A DNA stretch of 20,428 bases, from contig CAMNHH010000020.1 in assembly GCA_946539175.1 (NCBI GenBank), positions 1 to 20,428 on the forward strand. Reading direction: 5' to 3'. Shown here in pieces: positions 13,488 to 20,428 of the stretch. A model generated the notes under the pieces. The model had not been told where the DNA came from. It did not search any database and saw only the letters and a program-made list of their open reading frames with translations. Source of the DNA: an uncultured Clostridia bacterium (lineage in GTDB: Bacteria; Bacillota; Clostridia; Oscillospirales; Oscillospiraceae). The translations under genes and the position numbers were made by a program. Within the stretch, counting starts at the first letter, position 1. Each line of letters opens with the position of its first letter.

Positions 13488-14253
13488 TTTCATCCTCCGG
13501 TGCGTACATTAAATCCATGTCCACGATCACGTCGATCCCGTCCACATGGCCGGATCCGGAAAACTGCCAGAAGTCCGTCTGATAGCCGAAGCCCTGATAG
13601 TTCTCATACTCCGCGATCCAGAAAGCATAATCAGTCAGATTCTCCAGACGCATAATGGAATAGCCGTAGAGCTGATTGAAATAGACGCCGGCCTGATAGC
13701 CGCCCTCTGTAACGGCTTTGCAAAAGGCCAGCGCGTAATCGCCCACGGCGGAGCCGGCCTTGCCGCCGGTCCTGCCCTTGGCCGCCTCCTCCCAATCGAA
13801 GAAGACCGGCAGCTCCAACGGGACCCCGTCCAGGAGCTTGAGCACGTAAGCCGCCTCCTCCAGGGCCTCCGCCTCGGAGGTGGCCTGGGAGAAGAAATAG
13901 ACGCCAAGGGGAAGCCCCTGGGCCCGGGCATCCACGTAGTTCCGGGCAAAGGACTCATCCACATTCAGACTGCCCTCGGAATAGCCCCGGTAGCCGATCC
14001 GCAGAATGGCAAACTCCACGCCGTCCGCCTTGGCCCGCTCCCAATCGATGTCGCCCTGGTGGTTGGAAACGTCTATGCCGAATACGGCGCCCGGATAAGA
14101 GGGCCTTCCCTTCTCATCCAGCGTAAAATCCTGCATCCGCCGCTGATTGCGGGGAACGTCCGGAATATGACGGGTCTCCCGGCTGATCCCGCAGCCGCTC
14201 AGCAGCAGAACAAGCAGCAGAGCCGCAAGACAGCCCTTGAATAATCTGTGCAT
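13480..14253 (-). CDS. Lipoprotein GH25 lysozyme (muramidase)
   Basis: 257 residues. A signal sequence and lipobox LLSGC (Cys21) predict an exported lipid-anchored enzyme. After a linker, residues 58-250 form the GH25 barrel: VFGIDVSNHQGDIDW (57-71, Asp61), RIGYRGYSEG, VYFFSQA (119-125), VFFDWE (150-155) with the catalytic-type Asp153 and Glu155, then AGVYFNQLYGY, FWIAEY and DFWQFSGSGHVDGIDVIVD. GH25 enzymes cleave the MurNAc-GlcNAc bond of peptidoglycan, so it probably acts in wall remodelling at the cell surface. GGAAGGAG is 6 nt before the ATG. It is the first gene of a two-gene operon with the GtrA-like protein. Confidence 0.93.
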   Translation of the reverse strand: MHRLFKGCLAALLLVLLLSGCGISRETRHIPDVPRNQRRMQDFTLDEKGRPSYPGAVFGIDVSNHQGDIDWERAKADGVEFAILRIGYRGYSEGSLNVDESFARNYVDARAQGLPLGVYFFSQATSEAEALEEAAYVLKLLDGVPLELPVFFDWEEAAKGRTGGKAGSAVGDYALAFCKAVTEGGYQAGVYFNQLYGYSIMRLENLTDYAFWIAEYENYQGFGYQTDFWQFSGSGHVDGIDVIVDMDLMYAPEDENE

Positions 14254-14282
14254 AGGCTGCTCCTTCCAACATCATTTCGGAA

Positions 14283-14311
14283 ATTATAACATATCTATTG
14301 GAAAAATCCAA
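14283..14311 (-). promoter_or_regulatory. Promoter of the lysozyme-GtrA operon, with small palindrome
   Basis: Minus strand: TTGGAT (14306-14311), 17 nt, perfect TATAAT (14283-14288). A palindrome TTGGA-AAAA-TCCAA (14298-14311) covers the -35 region and may be an operator. Confidence 0.7.
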
Positions 14312-14330
14312 CTAAAAAATAAAAATATTA

Positions 14331-14359
14331 TTGTGTTTCTACTGAAATTGTTGTAAAAT
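14331..14359 (+). promoter_or_regulatory. Possible promoter of the CapA-family gene
   Basis: TTGTGT (14331-14336), 17 nt, TAAAAT (14354-14359). The -10 is good and the -35 poor. The position fits a short leader before ATG 14392, which has GGAGG seven bases upstream. The surrounding gap (14254-14391) is AT-rich. Confidence 0.4.
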
Positions 14360-14391
14360 ATATCTGTTATTCTGTTTTCGGAGGCGCGTCT

Positions 14392-15645
14392 ATGCCTGAT
14401 CCTAATAATTTTAATCTGGAAGAGCAGCTGCGGCAGGACCGTCGTCTGGGCTTGGCCCGGCGTCGGAAGCGGCGTCTGCGGCGTCTGATCCCGCTGCTTC
14501 TGATCCTTCTGCTGGCACTTGGCGCCTGGCTGCTGCTGCGGAACAACGCGGATGAGCCGGAGAAGGAAACCGAAACCCTGAGCCGGGGCGCCGCTTCGGC
14601 CACGCTTCATTTTGTGGGAGATATCAGTCTGGACGACGATATGCTGTCGGCCTTTCGCGTAGGGGCGGACTACGATTTTACGCCCCTGCTCCGCAGAGTG
14701 GTGCCCAGACTGGCCGCGGCCGATCTGACCGTTGGCAATCTGGAGGGAAACGTGGTGCCCGGCGACACCGTTTCCGCCCACAACTATCCCTCCGCGCTGC
14801 TGCGTGATCTATACGCCGCAGGTTTCGACGTGCTGCAGACGGCCAACTCCTATTCCATCCAAAACGGCATCACAGGCCTTGCCGCCACCAAGCAGGCCAT
14901 TGAGGAGGCCGGCATGAACGCCGTGGGCACTTGGAGCTCGGAGCAGGATCGCCGGGAAAACGGCGTTTTGATCAAAGAGGTGAACGGACTGCGGATCGCC
15001 TTTCTTGCCTTTACCAAGGGCATGAATAATCTTCGGCTTCCCTCCGGGGCGGACTACTGCGTCAATCTGCTGTATTCCGACTATGACACCAATTACAGCC
15101 GGATCGCCCGGACCGCTATTCTCACCTCGGTAGAGGAGGCCCGGCTGCAGAACCCGGATCTGATCGTAGCGCTTGTCCACTGGGGCAGTGAATATGATCA
15201 GCAGGTCACGGACAGCCAGAAGGAAATTGCCAAGCTGCTCCTTGACGCCGGCGTCAACCTCATCGTGGGCTCCCACTCCCATTACGTGGGTCCCATGGAG
15301 CTGCGGAGCAGGACCATTTCCCCCTTCAGCGGTAATTTCGTGGCCTACTCCCTGGGCGACTTCGTTTCTGTGGCGGACACCAGCTCCGCAAGAAACGGCT
15401 GCGTTCTTTCCATCACCGTCACAAGGGACTCGGGCGGGACCAGAATCTCTGATCTTTGTTATTATCCCACCTATTCCGCCGCCCCTTCCGAAAGTCTCGA
15501 CGTGCGATCCTATGAGGTCCTGGATACCACGGACGCCATTGATTTTTATCGACAGGGCTACTATGACAGGGTTTCGGACCAGCTCTACGAAAAGCTGGTC
15601 AGCGCGGTGGAAGCCATGAAGAAGCAGACGGCTCTGCCCGAGTGA
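14392..15645 (+). CDS. CapA-family membrane-anchored protein (PGA_cap domain)
   Basis: 417 residues. A very basic N-terminus (RRRKRRLRR, 23-31) followed by one hydrophobic segment (32-50) gives a signal-anchor with the body outside. Residues 72-325 are the metallophosphatase-like PGA_cap domain: HFVGDISLDD (Asp77), VGNLEGNVV (114-122), ALVHWGSEYDQ (His263) and VGSHSHYVG (His295, His297), followed by VAYSLGDF. Family members include the poly-gamma-glutamate capsule protein CapA/PgsA and enzymes with phosphatase-like folds; the substrate here is unknown. The usual NNH motif is NSY (152-154), so one metal-ligand pair seems altered. No capB/capC neighbours are present, so a capsule role is not shown. 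It lies divergent from the lysozyme operon. Confidence 0.88.
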   Translation: MPDPNNFNLEEQLRQDRRLGLARRRKRRLRRLIPLLLILLLALGAWLLLRNNADEPEKETETLSRGAASATLHFVGDISLDDDMLSAFRVGADYDFTPLLRRVVPRLAAADLTVGNLEGNVVPGDTVSAHNYPSALLRDLYAAGFDVLQTANSYSIQNGITGLAATKQAIEEAGMNAVGTWSSEQDRRENGVLIKEVNGLRIAFLAFTKGMNNLRLPSGADYCVNLLYSDYDTNYSRIARTAILTSVEEARLQNPDLIVALVHWGSEYDQQVTDSQKEIAKLLLDAGVNLIVGSHSHYVGPMELRSRTISPFSGNFVAYSLGDFVSVADTSSARNGCVLSITVTRDSGGTRISDLCYYPTYSAAPSESLDVRSYEVLDTTDAIDFYRQGYYDRVSDQLYEKLVSAVEAMKKQTALPE

Positions 15646-15690
15646 ACGTCCCGCGACGGCTGTCCCGGGCTTCCCCTATGAAAGCGATAC

Positions 15691-15725
15691 AAAAACGGTG
15701 CGGTCAGAAGGCCGCACCGTTTTTT
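15691..15725. terminator. Bidirectional terminator between the CapA and SLH-protein genes
   Basis: AAAAACGGTGCGGTC / GGCCGCACCGTTTTT around an AGAA loop, including one G-T pair. The A-run on the left and T-run on the right allow it to end both the CapA transcript (plus, stop 15645) and the large surface-protein transcript (minus, stop 15771). Confidence 0.93.
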
Positions 15726-15770
15726 CTATTTCAATGCTTTTCGGGAAACACGCGGCACCGCCGCGCCGGA

Positions 15771-18700
15771 TCAGTTGATCAGGTTGTTTTTCAGCAAATA
15801 CTTGTAGATGTAAACAATTGTCGAGCAGCGGGTGCAGGGGGTGTTGCCGTTAAACTTTCCGTTCTCGCCCAGCTCAAATCCCTCTTCATAGGCCCACAGG
15901 GCTGCAGGCGCGGGATATTTCCCGGGCCTGATATCGGAATAGGGATTTTCGATTGTGGCGTTGGGGAAATGCGCGTAGGCCCGGAGGAAGGTCAGGATCT
16001 GCGCCCGGTTGCAGGTCTCGTTGACGCCGAAGTGGGTCGAATCCACGCCTGCCGTGATCTTGTTCTCCACAGCCCACATGATCGGCTTGAAATACCATTT
16101 GTTGGAAGCAACGTCCACAAAGGGATTCTGCACGTTCTGCGGCTCCGGCCTGCCAAGCGCAGCCCAGAGGAACATCATGGCCTGGGCGCGGGTCACAGTT
16201 TCATCAATGCCAAACAGATTCGGCTCCAGGCCGGCAGTCACGTTATGGGTATATGCCCATTCGATGGCGTCGTGCTCAAGCGTACCGTAGGGGTAAGCCT
16301 GCATGACGTCCTCAAAATGTGTGATCTTGCAAACGTGGGCGGGTTCCCGGAAGACTGCGGAAATGACAACGTCAGAGGCGGGCATGGTAAAGCTGCAGGA
16401 ATAGAGACGCATTCCCTCCGCCTCGATGGGTCCGGCCTCAAGGAAGCTTTGTCCGGACAGATCAGTCGTAAGCTCCTGCAGCACGTTCCCCTGCGGATCG
16501 GAGATGACAAGCTTCTCAAGCCGATAGCCTTCTTCCCAGCCTGCGTCAAGCAGGTTGACAGTAAGGCTGATCTGCTGATCAACGACGGCGCTTTCCTGTA
16601 TATCCAGCCATTCCGCGATTTCATCCATGGGAACCGTGTTAATCTTGTATTCCGGCACCCACTGGGCAACGTAGCTCGCGGTATAAGCTACATTGGAATG
16701 ACCAGCAGGATAGCAGAAGGAATCGCCCTCTGTGACCCAGCCGAGGAAGCGGTAGCCCTCAGGCGTCTCAAACATGGGTTCGGGGAGGCCGAACCAAGGC
16801 GTGCCCGCTTGGTCAAAGAACTTTGCAGCGCCCATGGAGCCGTCCTCAGACCAATCGCCGGGATTGGCGGTGGAGATGGAGAAGGCTTCGCCGGGAACAG
16901 GCACGTCACCAGCAGCGCCGGGCAGGAAGGTAATCACGATGGGATCCAGCTGGGGGAGCTCAAGCTCCTTCTGCTGATCGGCAAAGCGGGAATCGGTGAA
17001 GTCAGCGGTGAGAAGCGCTTCGCCGGCCGCCAGATAAGTGGGAGCCATGATCTCCCGGTACGCGGCGGCCACCCGCTCGGACTCCACGTGGGTCTCGTCG
17101 TGCAGGCATCTGACAGAGGCAGTGCAGAACCAGCCTTCCTCTGTTTCATCCCAGACGTAGACGGGCTCGGACCATTCATGTCCGGTGGCCGGGATCGCGC
17201 GCGTCTCAAGCTGCTGGCAGCGCTTACACAGGCGGCTCTCCACGCCGTCCTCGGTGCAGGAAGGCATTTCAATTACAGTCCATTCGCTGAAATCGTGGCC
17301 CAGGGCGGGTGTGATCTGCTCACGGGAGTCGGTATAGGTCTCTCCCTCAAACACGACAGTGGCCAGTATTCCCTTTCTGCCATCCTCCGTGCAGCTGGGC
17401 AGGGTATCCGTTTCCGTAACGTCAGCGGCCTTCACAACGCGGGCCTCGCACGCCGTACAGGTGAAAACGGCGCTGACCGTCAGATTCTCGTTGGAATCAG
17501 AGCCGTCCGGGATGATCCAGTACCACACCGGCTCCCCCCAGTTATGTCCGGCGGCAGCCAGGCTGCGGGTCTCAATAAGCAGGCAGCGGGCGCACATGCG
17601 GCTCTCCTCGCCGTCCTCGGTGCAGCTGGGGGCCGCGGTCACGGTCCATTCGCTGAATTCGTGGCCCAGCGCATCGACGTAAGCGTCCGTATAGCTGTCG
17701 CCGCAGCGGGAGCAGGTATGGACCGTATAGCCCTGCTCGGTGCAGTTGGGGGCGTGGATCTCATCCTGATAGGAATGGCCCAGGGCTTCCTGGGTCTCGG
17801 TTTCCTTGTAGCCGCAGACAGAGCAGACGCGGTATCTCAGACCGACTTCGGTACAACTGACTTCCCGCTCCACGACCCAATCGCCAAAGCTGTGGGGATT
17901 GCAGACGACCTTGTCTTTCGGTGCGGTCGTGAACCAAGAATCTCCGTCCGGCTTGGCAAAGAGGGTGATGGGGCTCATTTTGCTTGTGTAGCAGCGGAAC
18001 AGGCCATTGTTGTACTGCAGGAAACGCTCGGTGTACGCTTTGTTGGTGATAACGGCGCCATTCGGTCCCACTGTGATGGACCATCTGGTTTTGTTGGTAT
18101 TGGAAGAAGTATAAGAGGTCAGAGAATTCGTATTGCTTGCCAATGCCAGGTAGTAATACGCGCTCTTCATCTTGATGGTGTAACTCCCGTCTTCAGCGGG
18201 ATCAATCACCCAGGTGAGGTCTTCCGTGACGCCGTTGAGGATATTATTCTCATAGACGCAGCCGCGGGCTTCCAGATCCACGACCGAGCTGCTGCTGCCC
18301 AGCTTGGAGGCGGCGCAGGAGGGAGAGGCCATCAGCGCATACTGGCCGTTGTAGCTGATCACATACTCGCCGGACCAATCATCCGGATCCTCGTCCACCC
18401 GGATGAACTGGTCGTCGTTCAGCCCATTCTGGGCAACGAAGTAAGAATAAAGCGCGTAGTAGGTGGGATTGGGCTGGGTCAGCTTGACCGCAGCTCCTGC
18501 CTTGACGTATTCTGGCTGATCCATCGTATCGTTTACTGCCGCGGATACCCAGCCCAGGAAATTGAAGGTATATCCCACCGCGGTGGGATTTCCCGTTGGC
18601 TCCGGCATGGTGATGGTATCTCCGACGTAGGCTTCGATGGGGTCGCAGCTGACGCCCTCCGGCGTGGAGAAGCTCACCACAGCAGGCGTTTTGGCGGCGA

Positions 18701-20069
18701 AATCCACACGAATGGTGCAGTCGGACAGCGCTTCCACGTGAAAGACGTTTTCGTTTGCCGCGTCCTGCGTCACGTTCGCAAGGCCCTCCACCAACTCATA
18801 ACCGATGGTGCAGTATCCATCCGCCGGAAACGCGATTACGGAGTCGCCTCTGACGCTGACGGAGCCGAATTCCGGTTGGTCGGTGTACGCGGTGACCGTG
18901 TATTGGGGATAAAGCGTCCAGATGGAGTTGACCGTCTGGGCCTTGTCTACGTTGCCATGCCCGGGATAGACGTCCTCAGAGGAGGCCACAATGGGATAAG
19001 CGGGAAGGCTGCTCTCATAGGGGTCCTTAATGCCAATGGTCTGCTTCATGTAGGCGATGGCGTCCTTCACATTGTCGCCGTCAATCATCTTGGGCCAGAA
19101 CGCGCCTTCATACGCGTAGTCGCCCGCAAAGGTAACGGACTGTGAATAGCCATAGACTACCTCTACGCCCTTCGCCCGCAGGGGAGCCTGCAGCTTGTCC
19201 GTGGCCATGCCCAGGCAAATGGCCATCCAAAGCATGCCGTTGGGAGAATCTGTGGGCATATGGTTTGCCATGGCGGTGCCGTCCACGCACCAGGTAGAAC
19301 CGCTCTGGAAGGCATGGTAATAGGTGCCGAACTCGCCCTGATCGGACTGCTTATCCTGGGCGGTGATGCCGGTACCGCTGGTCAGGCAGAGGTAGGAGGC
19401 ATTGGCGTAGGTTGTGTAATCGGGGTCGTACCAGGAACCGTTGTCGTAGTCTGTGGTGCCGTGGGAGTCGTAAATCACGACGCCGCAGTTGGACAGCGCC
19501 AGACCGATGTTGTTGATGTTGGCGTCAGCGGTCTTGTAGGTGGTGCCGGTGCCGCCGGTGGCTTGAGCCAGGCTGTTGCAGCGCCGCTCGTACTGATCGG
19601 TGAAGGAGGAGTCCACACCGATGTAGGGCTGGAAGGCAGCAATGTCAACGGATTCCGCCCAGCCGCCTCTGGTGCCGTAGCTGACGGTCTCGGTGTCGGC
19701 GAAGTCCTCCACCTTCGCGCCGGGAACCTCGCCGGCACGCTGTCTGGCCCGCAGGCTGGGGGAATAGCCGTTGGGATCGCCGTCCCTGTCCACCCAGAAG
19801 AAGAAATTGCCGTGGCGTTCCAGGGAGTCTGGCTGATAATCATCGGAGCTCACAACCGCCTGGATAATGGTATCTACGCAGGCATTGTAAGCGGCGGTTC
19901 TGCCCTCTGCGGAGATCTCTTCTCCGGCGGGAACAGCGTTGTCCTCGATCTGCTCGATGATATCCCAAATGTCCCGCTCAGCATCCTGCCCTTTGGGGGT
20001 GGCAAAGGATGTGGGCAGTACAGAGAGGACAAGAAGCGTCACAAGGAAGAGCGCCAAGAATCTTTTCAT
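15771..20069 (-). CDS. Large SLH-anchored surface protein with clan CD peptidase-like domain
   Basis: 1432 residues. Residues 1-23 are a signal peptide ending SFA. Residues about 186-345 resemble clan CD cysteine peptidases: GVVIYDSHGTTDYD with His203, WMAICLGMATD with Cys285, then GVEVVYGYSQSVTFAGD and GDNVKDAIAYMK. Residues 460-545 and 1043-1138 look like InlB-type B repeats (YTFNFLGWV, YRFLGWVTEG). Residues 550-710 form a domain with DDWSGEYVISYNG and repeated bulb-like aromatic motifs, unassigned. Residues 723-964 hold Cys-rich repeats with GH ends. Residues 1248-1430 are three SLH domains that would bind the wall polymer. The start has AGGAGG eight bases upstream. It is monocistronic, with its own promoter and terminator. 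It may be a protease or a caspase-like sensor; cleavage activity is inferred only. Confidence 0.88.
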   Translation of the reverse strand: MKRFLALFLVTLLVLSVLPTSFATPKGQDAERDIWDIIEQIEDNAVPAGEEISAEGRTAAYNACVDTIIQAVVSSDDYQPDSLERHGNFFFWVDRDGDPNGYSPSLRARQRAGEVPGAKVEDFADTETVSYGTRGGWAESVDIAAFQPYIGVDSSFTDQYERRCNSLAQATGGTGTTYKTADANINNIGLALSNCGVVIYDSHGTTDYDNGSWYDPDYTTYANASYLCLTSGTGITAQDKQSDQGEFGTYYHAFQSGSTWCVDGTAMANHMPTDSPNGMLWMAICLGMATDKLQAPLRAKGVEVVYGYSQSVTFAGDYAYEGAFWPKMIDGDNVKDAIAYMKQTIGIKDPYESSLPAYPIVASSEDVYPGHGNVDKAQTVNSIWTLYPQYTVTAYTDQPEFGSVSVRGDSVIAFPADGYCTIGYELVEGLANVTQDAANENVFHVEALSDCTIRVDFAAKTPAVVSFSTPEGVSCDPIEAYVGDTITMPEPTGNPTAVGYTFNFLGWVSAAVNDTMDQPEYVKAGAAVKLTQPNPTYYALYSYFVAQNGLNDDQFIRVDEDPDDWSGEYVISYNGQYALMASPSCAASKLGSSSSVVDLEARGCVYENNILNGVTEDLTWVIDPAEDGSYTIKMKSAYYYLALASNTNSLTSYTSSNTNKTRWSITVGPNGAVITNKAYTERFLQYNNGLFRCYTSKMSPITLFAKPDGDSWFTTAPKDKVVCNPHSFGDWVVEREVSCTEVGLRYRVCSVCGYKETETQEALGHSYQDEIHAPNCTEQGYTVHTCSRCGDSYTDAYVDALGHEFSEWTVTAAPSCTEDGEESRMCARCLLIETRSLAAAGHNWGEPVWYWIIPDGSDSNENLTVSAVFTCTACEARVVKAADVTETDTLPSCTEDGRKGILATVVFEGETYTDSREQITPALGHDFSEWTVIEMPSCTEDGVESRLCKRCQQLETRAIPATGHEWSEPVYVWDETEEGWFCTASVRCLHDETHVESERVAAAYREIMAPTYLAAGEALLTADFTDSRFADQQKELELPQLDPIVITFLPGAAGDVPVPGEAFSISTANPGDWSEDGSMGAAKFFDQAGTPWFGLPEPMFETPEGYRFLGWVTEGDSFCYPAGHSNVAYTASYVAQWVPEYKINTVPMDEIAEWLDIQESAVVDQQISLTVNLLDAGWEEGYRLEKLVISDPQGNVLQELTTDLSGQSFLEAGPIEAEGMRLYSCSFTMPASDVVISAVFREPAHVCKITHFEDVMQAYPYGTLEHDAIEWAYTHNVTAGLEPNLFGIDETVTRAQAMMFLWAALGRPEPQNVQNPFVDVASNKWYFKPIMWAVENKITAGVDSTHFGVNETCNRAQILTFLRAYAHFPNATIENPYSDIRPGKYPAPAALWAYEEGFELGENGKFNGNTPCTRCSTIVYIYKYLLKNNLIN
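15774..16328 (-). repeat. Three SLH domains of the surface protein
   Basis: Three units of about 60 residues (1248-1432). The first two carry F..V / W....V.AGV..FG....TRAQ- and NRAQ-type motifs. The third (SDIRPGKYPAPAALWAYEEGF) ends TRCS instead of TRAQ and is the least conserved. They predict noncovalent attachment to secondary wall polymers. Confidence 0.9.
17178..17903 (-). repeat. Tandem Cys-rich repeats in the surface protein
   Basis: About five protein units of 35-40 residues (723-964) with the pattern C-T-E-x-G ... C-x2-C ... GH..(S/G)EW. The CxxC pairs are 749/752, 786/789, 826/829 and 948/951. The fourth unit is longer, with 871/874 before its Cys893, and lacks a pair after it. Probably metal-binding or disulphide-bonded modules. 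Confidence 0.85.
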
Positions 20070-20104
20070 GTTTAAGCCTCCTGTTTTAAAAGATTTGCGT
20101 CATT

Positions 20105-20134
20105 ATTATAACACATAAGCGGTGTAAATTGCAA
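20105..20134 (-). promoter_or_regulatory. Promoter of the SLH surface-protein gene
   Basis: Minus strand: TTGCAA (20129-20134), 18 nt, perfect TATAAT (20105-20110). The predicted start near 20098 gives a leader of about 28 nt to ATG 20069. Confidence 0.75.
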
Positions 20135-20175
20135 CGTGTTTTCGGTGAAAATGTACCGTGTTTTTCAGTGTAAAC
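20106..20175 (-). repeat. Three degenerate direct repeats over and upstream of the surface-protein promoter
   Basis: Minus strand words starting TTTACAC or TTTTCAC followed by (T/C)GAAAA and CACG, recurring every 22-23 bp. Plus-strand positions: 20157-20175, 20135-20151, and a poorer third copy at 20106-20128 that contains the -10. The spacing of about two helical turns suggests binding sites for a regulator. Confidence 0.45.
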
Positions 20176-20266
20176 GCGCAAAGGCTTCCGGTTTTCTTTT
20201 GCCTCTTTTGTTCATTTTCCAAAAAACGGATCATCCCTCGCGGGAGTATGTTTTTTATTTTTCTCC

Positions 20267-20295
20267 TTTACAATTCCGTGATTATTTGGTATGAT
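20267..20295 (+). promoter_or_regulatory. Promoter of the truncated plus-strand gene at the window end
   Basis: TTTACA (20267-20272), 17 nt, TATGAT (20290-20295). Both hexamers are 5/6 matches and the spacing is ideal. The start would be near 20302, about 60 nt before the ATG. Confidence 0.65.
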
Positions 20296-20364
20296 AAACA
20301 TGCTATTGAGGATGGACGCGTTTCCGCTTTTCCTCATATTTTCACCAGAAAGGCAGCGCTACCC

Positions 20365-20428
20365 ATGGAACTGAAAAACTATCCGAAAGATTTAGAGGAG
20401 TACGAACAGGATACGCAAACGGATGAAC
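20365..20428 (+). CDS. Start of an unidentified gene, cut by window edge
   Basis: ATG at 20365 opens a frame with no stop to the window end (21 full codons). The visible residues are acidic (MELKNYPKDLEEYEQDTQTD and on) with no signal peptide, so it begins as a soluble protein; too short to assign. The AAGG before it is 11 nt away, a loose ribosome site, so the start is not certain. The promoter at 20267-20295 supports a gene here. It is transcribed away from the SLH protein gene. Confidence 0.5.
   Translation, partial: MELKNYPKDLEEYEQDTQTDE

Larger units (their letters stand above)
20070..20364. other. Divergent control region upstream of the surface-protein gene
   Basis: Holds the minus promoter at 20105-20134, three degenerate direct repeats at 20106-20175, and the plus promoter at 20267-20295. 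The rest is AT-rich with long T-runs. A weak hairpin at 20221-20256 (A-run, CCC/GGG core, T-run) is present, but its role is unclear. No gene is supported here. Confidence 0.5.

Noticed and set aside
15642..19145. A 1167-codon plus-strand open frame antisense to the SLH protein gene
   Set aside because: It lies wholly opposite a protein with clear SLH and signal motifs, its translation has no recognisable domains, and long antisense frames are expected from the codon bias of this GC-rich DNA.
20221..20256. Hairpin with flanking A- and T-runs as a terminator
   Set aside because: The stem is poorly paired, and it lies between divergent genes where no transcript should end, so it was only mentioned.

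Overview
The window reads as chromosomal DNA of a low-G+C-lineage (Firmicutes) anaerobe with fairly high GC, most likely a gut Clostridia of the Oscillospiraceae/Ruminococcaceae type. The grounds are strong AGGAGG-type ribosome sites, sigma-A style promoters, lipoprotein signal peptides, an SLH-anchored surface protein with Cys-x-x-Cys repeats, the MEP isoprenoid pathway, and a divergent second type IIA topoisomerase beside its own operon partners. This placement is inference from gene content. No phage, IS element, CRISPR array or rRNA was seen.

Left part (1-11.3 kb): almost everything runs on the minus strand. Reading in the direction of transcription: a perfect-consensus promoter and short leader at about 11.29 kb; a GyrB/ParE-like subunit; a membrane acyltransferase; a GyrA/ParC-like subunit; a lipoprotein with a degenerate transglutaminase-like domain; a SpoU-family RNA methyltransferase; and a DIP1984-family protein. 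Gaps here are a few to about 46 nt, so these six may be one transcript. An intergenic stretch of about 290 bp follows, then murD, ispD and ispF (ispD/ispF overlap by 4 nt), and finally a tRNA-Ala(GGC) cut by the window edge that has its own promoter. murD makes peptidoglycan precursor, and ispDF feeds isoprenoids, including the undecaprenyl carrier used in wall synthesis.

Middle (11.3-15.7 kb): a HAD phosphatase (minus) and a type I asparaginase (plus) are divergent over 59 bp. A GtrA-like membrane protein and a GH25 lysozyme lipoprotein overlap by 8 nt (minus). They are divergent from a membrane-anchored CapA-family protein (plus). Strong hairpin terminators follow the asparaginase and CapA genes. 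The GH25/GtrA/CapA group looks like cell-envelope work.

Right part (15.8-20.4 kb): one 1432-residue secreted protein carries an N-terminal His/Cys domain resembling clan CD cysteine peptidases, beta-rich modules, five or so Cys-rich repeats and three C-terminal SLH domains. Its promoter is preceded by short degenerate direct repeats. A divergent plus-strand gene begins at 20365 and runs off the window.

The most interesting points are the clan CD-like domain on an SLH-anchored protein, the acyltransferase lodged between the two topoisomerase subunits together with the altered quinolone-contact residues, the dead-looking transglutaminase lipoprotein, and a small TGTAG-hairpin repeat that supplies stop codons to two genes.
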